A DNA stretch of 64,000 nt, from NCBI GenBank assembly GCA_964460795.1, contig CAYWRU010000003.1, positions 1-64,000 of the forward strand, read 5' to 3'. Positions 63,801 to 64,000 of this stretch are shown here, piece after piece. The translations under genes and the position numbers were made by a program. The notes under the pieces were generated by a model, which worked only from the letters and a program-made list of their open reading frames with translations, was not told the origin of the DNA and did not search any database. This DNA is from CAZOOM01 sp964460795 (lineage in GTDB: Bacteria; Omnitrophota; Omnitrophia; Omnitrophales; Aquincolibacteriaceae). The first letter of the stretch is position 1, and the number at the start of each line of letters is the position of its first letter.

Positions 63801-64000
63801 GATCATAAAGCCCAGATGAATGGCATCCTCCGGAAGAATAGTGGCATAACCGATAACATTTGAATCATCCCATGGCAACAAGGGATAGGAAATCAATGGG
63901 CGGCCCCATCGAGTTAATAAGATATTAATGAGAAGCCTTCCTGTTCTGCCGTTCGCATCGTTAAAAGGATGGATATCAATAAAACGAAGGAATGCTTCCG
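54804..64000 (-). CDS. Giant multi-domain protein with RSExR junction motifs, 5' partial
   Basis: Open frame of at least 3065 codons that leaves the right edge; a TTG at 63896 is not the start since the frame stays open to 64000 and encodes a Fic motif there. Modules in order: Fic end (63936-64000); unknown; methyltransferase-like fold (about 62600-62020); GNAT-like tail (about 61600-61430); unknown, mostly alpha/beta (61415-60213); second methyltransferase-like fold (about 60000-59500); nucleotidyltransferase of poly(A)-polymerase type (59213-57870); helical modules with EKLH and HEKLHLQM (57854-57100); repeat-derived segment (57086-56430); two helical modules to the end. Ten R-S-E-x-R motifs punctuate it. 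No signal peptide or membrane segment is visible in the part seen. Several stretches look like read-through non-coding repeats or antisense of another gene, so parts may be recently acquired. Function unknown. Confidence 0.8.
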   Translation of the reverse strand, partial: EAFLRFIDIHPFNDANGRTGRLLINILLTRWGRPLISYPLLPWDDSNVIGYATILPEDAIHLGFMIRRAQQNHSSVGYLRHGPRVKGQEILERTDFSKLRKVKSYDFLNWIRSCIGFWVPLEGIQEVYEKTSLSDQEYAEFIKILQAIKSASTKSSTAREAQLALNYFKSLRSEVRKERVVELQDPLEVDANIVSLLESADVADQSLRQQLTQKGFGIDHESLEQLLIKLGWYEKQANPYFDQQPSYGIHNQGALILFAEAIFMDYFRNARPKPAPHQFLMHLIQDDPAAKSFPPMTDPLLLSRLVSFQGRNGIEILLYQGIENKIISTQNGLRWNGHELDKAEISISSEGKGWLEVADRYGSGRFIPGSPNGIPFKAAHPLQKGTLIRILRFSDSIHDIVEPIRQSALRSWDLKGGNFLENTSPKAERPRLQVEHPKMRSLTGKESLVLLQPRPESNEQAVYHPKDDYPYSIQFAEAAADQISRMASEFKDKEFNIFVKGTGSGLDARTALYQALKIRGFKKVSIDISDINPLAVENTRENIRDLVDESRIPFQSEVTSGFPSGQKKYHLVLFNAGDVIEGPVMDDTKQMSSEDFAAFMSDLQLRLASGGVALVRNEKNLLNRFPEFRSAFDIEPAGTDEIGELKPENRSDNGSEIFRITHFRSENRAFSKEEIRLDPQIRWPSENDVKTGVMLGIDDVNDLLEKWPFPHEVELKANSKMESRLVPYALIQKPGGQIQREQFMDVILSTDSKSPNTLFVGHDDPQNTFLREYVMTGKWGPPETTQRLLQQILHFKRQKWFLRLEVWAEKRGFHEIVMEPLEGTDRRSLQEGRLPQIFIQHGYHYDPLRNRYVRTLRSEMRSSMSFLKEQIQELIALHNEPDEPSGEFLSTSFGADRAVQGFVFNFENDGSIVRYSLGKDKSELMGSAAVLELSKLEITGLKKRLAQAMGVQNHLDLKVNGDILIDTNGELIAFDFPQGGSVLYKILEKVRPLLAETAYTLHVQLEFNPSDRTQIQTLTLLVPESGLRTASGYADPELAEHTQRQLQDLTRAELNRLESIEELEDASPDPNELLPADIYRAAMPKTRDLIAWQDPSKRLHILREHYIRINEGLRKFSAFNHFIFSPSGDLTQCQILNWHFDFYIYDSRLPQHSNGNALIHKLSDIQEQVPPEIQSPVREFFRKVRTEAFGEMEHWYAQSDVSLYFGNGHFESSEWDKTFTDIFSDIQQWQSAKAELLMHDTSLAAHLTSAINTMTARIQPTQRSEVRTPLESGDIQIITGTPMHGLPSRQHTSSDPEDPNKPVHLLGEIDTEILFSRNLQPYWGADKNLIPFIPKEWFKNKDVLVVPGYGNLPFIIKAAGAQSVTGVDIDPVTIAWQRAKAQFAYEPRIQYIFGQYQLGSRADLIKQDFLSNLQALVQHSAQEIQYQLEGVNFKQGDLRISLPLEKDTQDLVVIPYLMGVPNGLQSEEELDQALQESLRVLRPGGRILVLPGRVGPTDLSNLPNAENMKLLDHWLTSLKNRGLDVAFSPFYPHMHLAGMQRIQAAYAVLTPQRSAPTTDGRLLQEGRLPQIFIQHGYHYDPLRNRYVRTLRSESRVEAQGADNKPINLTLNLDGILEDLIEMASEQGFSMQFLGGTARRMLWGQDPFNGVSDLDIALHTKPDYSGAESISSRINEFMNAVEKRYPDLAVDVLNFKNAVLKEGSYDGFKSSPLAMTVDRMIVEKRRDGWFVSDENNGEYLESVRQRIIKSISKSPSADSGMTMEGALRYVRLVAEYPDAQVDKNTRDAINLFVRRGVAESGDNRFTLRVKKVMKEFTQGDLETLARGAHGRFLIPLLKIVMHAKYPADLIESLESVGDTQTNLKTLFEEAVDLKELIRIETQSRAIGRHSREVDFDGAFLVEPDVGKLYGAYSDKDKFAEMIWDTLVKRRWLSTVEVMGKEKFNQFVKNELFHLNQISILRRMSILADISTLLFFYMDSPNFPNNRLEGMYNFVGGDFKRHLRTHEAEIEGKIGKEYPSLWNYYFSIYLPKLTELETGKQRAETRSELRKLSLDSQDMMAVQDIETWRFARIAATGSENAYFAGFVQYPSFMLSHLRQWARLHPEDSRSESFRSLKDLLQTAQTNGNQKMAVYYQPFDAAMGGYLKFHEKLHLQMTQRKEPAHKTVEKTARENLENLLTRLDEESADFPRPELQEIKAAFYALLEALKHYIADTDHDEEFFAWIISLEKYPDAFDRLKAFQPSSPEEKEFLNRYLESENSAVRMEAPVRRVLAAIERVPEVKLFFQKYSEALFQDSSVLVRSENRSTVPDEFVEKQNQASTPARIPSNIQFLDTGSQANGFTRSQSTDTPVPSEGLSLISKGLKISAGMLEGHQPAVHPALKRQDIILSRDRRQNNVLDERHILFNPVQSELNPIQPILDLTHVFLEDLQTFAKDPKLAVNVFEDNLELALAGNVGAGAVLTHHHTLFPLSEGLAFRGVRNLASKPGAVKTLEASNQKLDIRRAQPPAANVQLPTSHAQITSPSTRSEVRAGRYLADTPILLADKSQRLKEMRDFGLALVLFLNKLKEFSDKGVTTAPALRNFLDWDNQYQDLLTTKDKKIDVTSYLMTGFLLTEPELIQRLNELNNQDAYFLENALMAFDVIRQLARSQNPITFGEVKQMYRIQKAQSDQEFQSMWKMGKLLFEPGALENSGRSLEMDEMLLERALNIVTDQMPKRSEVRTKEENRSQNLDAGKIQPRNSAPLFFEASALIPKSIRSEMREALKFPEDAEENTEALVDLAMTEDPDKLVERLKQDVRDAFKNLFKKGQSPVRQRTDPPIHVRMGTVPGSSWTDEDITAMQNIAQNLKASISQIQNSHLSLAIEDEDTEFENQLSRTALLKLLSEHPGLVNEVAWKSNSGAKMPTDFRTQLKDLGAALRQVDPARTFIPLNQQAALPLIRGLSPSARESADPSSGGQGPVPLHGVFLPLAVSQTQNQDPILADFVELLRSVAALHLADLITSHPDLLKGSLSELHKKLLERLAILGTDGQNIIRFSNSDSGFLFDSAAAKIYLKVQIERLTAQSA
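55119..55183. repeat. REP-like element A inside the giant gene
   Basis: 65-base element bounded by GGGGACAGGCCCC and GGGGACAGTCCCC, each a short palindrome, with the inner core CCGCCAGAGGACGGATCCGC. It matches the reverse complement of 55518-55582 at all but about five positions. Read on the minus strand it adds residues RGLSPSARESADPSSGGQGP to the giant protein. Confidence 0.85.
55518..55582. repeat. REP-like element B inside the giant gene, inverted to A
   Basis: Inverted partner of 55119-55183, about 335 bases away. Ends AGGGACTGTCCCC and GGGGACTGTCCCT. The giant frame stays open through it, adding SPVRQRTDPPIHVRMGTVPG. An inverted pair of REPs of this type is the usual substrate form (BIME) mobilised by REP-associated tyrosine transposases; none is in this window. 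Confidence 0.85.
56450..56540. repeat. AACTTCTAAC-type repeat embedded in the giant gene
   Basis: GATGTTGGAAGTTGGACGTTAG on the left and CTAACTTCTGATTGCTAGC then TTCTAACGTC on the right are iterated and partly complementary (ACGTTAG with CTAACGT). Sequences of this GTTGGAAGTT/CTAACTTC kind are typical short intergenic repeats. The giant frame reads through as a Pro/Ala/Ser/Gln-rich linker. Confidence 0.5.
56607..56906 (+). CDS. Small coiled-coil protein gene antisense to the giant ORF
   Basis: 99 residues on the plus strand, wholly inside the opposite frame of the giant gene. Reads as a normal protein: basic N-terminus with KYGSGSDVPREREFKVILED, then heptads (LQILQKDMGEVKDRLDRVEF, RLDRVEQDVSFIKNVILP) and TVATKDDVLSLERRMDSRL. 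This resembles small hypothetical coiled-coil proteins I have seen in uncultured bacteria (from memory). AGAAAGAGG stands about 8 bases before the ATG. The giant frame across it reads as an implausible linker, so the plus-strand gene is probably real or a recent relic. Confidence 0.55.
   Translation: MVMRKYGSGSDVPREREFKVILEDINSQFRVFGEGLQILQKDMGEVKDRLDRVEFRLDRVEQDVSFIKNVILPTVATKDDVLSLERRMDSRLVALEHSR
57870..59213 (-). other. Nucleotidyltransferase module of the giant protein
   Basis: FSMQFLGGTARRMLWGQDPF followed by NGVSDLDIAL is the GG[ST]xR...SDLDI catalytic head of class II poly(A) polymerase/CCA-adding-type nucleotidyltransferases; the metal carboxylates are the two Asp of SDLDI, and AVDVLNFKNAV may give the third. 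A helical region follows (GALRYVRLVAEYPDAQ, like the RNA-binding neck). This stretch is noticeably more AT-rich than the flanking modules, suggesting separate acquisition. Confidence 0.75.
59224..59312 (-). repeat. 89-bp direct repeat, copy 2 (downstream in gene)
   Basis: Exact copy of 61426-61514, 2202 bases (734 codons) away and in the same frame. Here it follows the end of the second methyltransferase module and carries the R-S-E-S-R junction before the nucleotidyltransferase module. Perfect identity indicates a recent event or ongoing gene conversion. Confidence 0.9.
59500..60010 (-). other. Methyltransferase-like module 2 of the giant protein
   Basis: KDVLVVPGYGNLPFIIKAAG and QSVTGVDIDPVTIAWQRAKA give motif I and the acidic residue of motif II of a class I methyltransferase; DLVVIPYLMGVPNG and LQESLRVLRPGGRILVLPGR correspond to motifs IV-VI. 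The RPGGR wording is highly characteristic. Lies between R-S-E-V-R at 60198-60212 and R-S-E-S-R at 59214-59228. Confidence 0.75.
61426..61514 (-). repeat. 89-bp direct repeat, copy 1 (upstream in gene)
   Basis: Identical base for base to 59224-59312. It encodes LQEGRLPQIFIQHGYHYDPL plus NRYVRTLRSE. Here it completes what looks like a GNAT-type acetyltransferase end (LRLEVWAEKRGFHEIVMEP just before), so this is probably the original copy. Confidence 0.9.
62020..62600 (-). other. Methyltransferase-like module 1 of the giant protein
   Basis: The segment NIFVKGTGSGLDARTALYQA followed by KKVSIDISDINPLAVENTR reads as Rossmann motif I (strand, Gly-rich loop) and motif II (acidic end of strand 2), and YHLVLFNAGDVI then GGVALVRNEKNLL as strands 4 and 5 of a class I SAM-dependent methyltransferase. 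The Gly loop is degenerate (GTGSGLD). Substrate unknown. Confidence 0.55.
63936..64000 (-). other. Fic-domain active-site module at the N-terminal side of the giant protein
   Basis: Translation of the minus strand across the window edge gives FLRFIDIHPFNDANGRTGR (catalytic motif 63971-63936) followed by LLINILLTRWGRP, which matches the Fic core HPFx[DE][GA]NGRxxR and its next helix. Fic enzymes transfer AMP or other phosphate-containing groups to protein hydroxyls. The catalytic His, the Asn-Gly-Arg and the second Arg are present; the inhibitory alpha-helix, if any, lies outside the window. Confidence 0.85.

Noticed and set aside
63894..63896. TTG as start of the giant gene
   Set aside because: The frame is open from here to the window edge and encodes a canonical Fic motif, so the start lies outside.

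Overview
The window looks like a chromosome segment from an uncultured, Gram-negative (diderm) bacterium, most plausibly of the PVC/Omnitrophota kind. Direct evidence for an outer membrane: a TolC-type channel with two RND pumps, an Mla phospholipid-transport set (MlaD, MlaF, MlaE), an outer-membrane beta-barrel protein and many exported proteins. The phylum guess rests on the giant multi-domain gene at the right edge with a recurring R-S-E-x-R motif, and is from memory only. No tRNA, rRNA, CRISPR array or intact transposase was seen.

Layout. 1-9.4 kb (+): tripartite efflux operon (TolC-like gene cut by the left edge, HlyD-type adaptor, two tandem RND pumps). 9.4-22.4 kb (+): a HAMP-like membrane protein, then the housekeeping run nusA-infB-rbfA-nrnA-truB-ribF, rpsO-pnp, dut and ftsK. 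22.5-28.2 kb (-): one compact operon of HD-GYP phosphodiesterase, anti-sigma kinase, STAS antagonist, mlaE, mlaF, mlaD and a CHASE2-SpoIIE phosphatase, so a partner-switching module surrounds a lipid transporter. 28.2-29.4 kb (+): a GAF-type histidine kinase. 29.5-34.6 kb (+): cysteine/sulfate operon (cysK, YezD-like protein, sulfate-binding protein, cysT, cysW, cysA). 34.6-40.8 kb: PAP2 phosphatase, an exported small protein, an exported small heat-shock protein, then a four-gene minus-strand operon (ion channel, phosphofructokinase, M48 protease lipoprotein, TSUP permease) in which every junction is a 4-nt ATGA overlap, and an RluA-type pseudouridine synthase. 40.9-51.8 kb (+): signal-transduction block with two response regulators, a periplasmic binding protein, a 1575-residue hybrid kinase with a TtrS/PhnD-like sensor and four PAS domains, an outer-membrane porin and a CHASE4 hybrid kinase. 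52.0-54.6 kb (-): homospermidine synthase and an ornithine-decarboxylase-type enzyme behind a near-consensus promoter with a palindromic operator candidate.

54.8-64.0 kb (-) is one open frame of more than 3060 codons that runs off the right edge. It begins (at the edge) with a Fic motif and continues through two methyltransferase-like folds, an acetyltransferase-like tail, a poly(A)-polymerase-type nucleotidyltransferase and several unrecognised modules. Ten R-S-E-x-R motifs punctuate it, each with different synonymous codons, so the conservation is of protein and not DNA. The same frame also reads through an exact 89-bp in-frame duplication, an inverted pair of 65-bp REP-like elements, an intergenic-type repeat, and the antisense strand of a small coiled-coil gene that has its own ribosome-binding site. 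This is the strongest candidate for an undescribed system in the window.

Intergenic spaces are short (none over 300 bases) but carry at least five different families of palindromic repeats.
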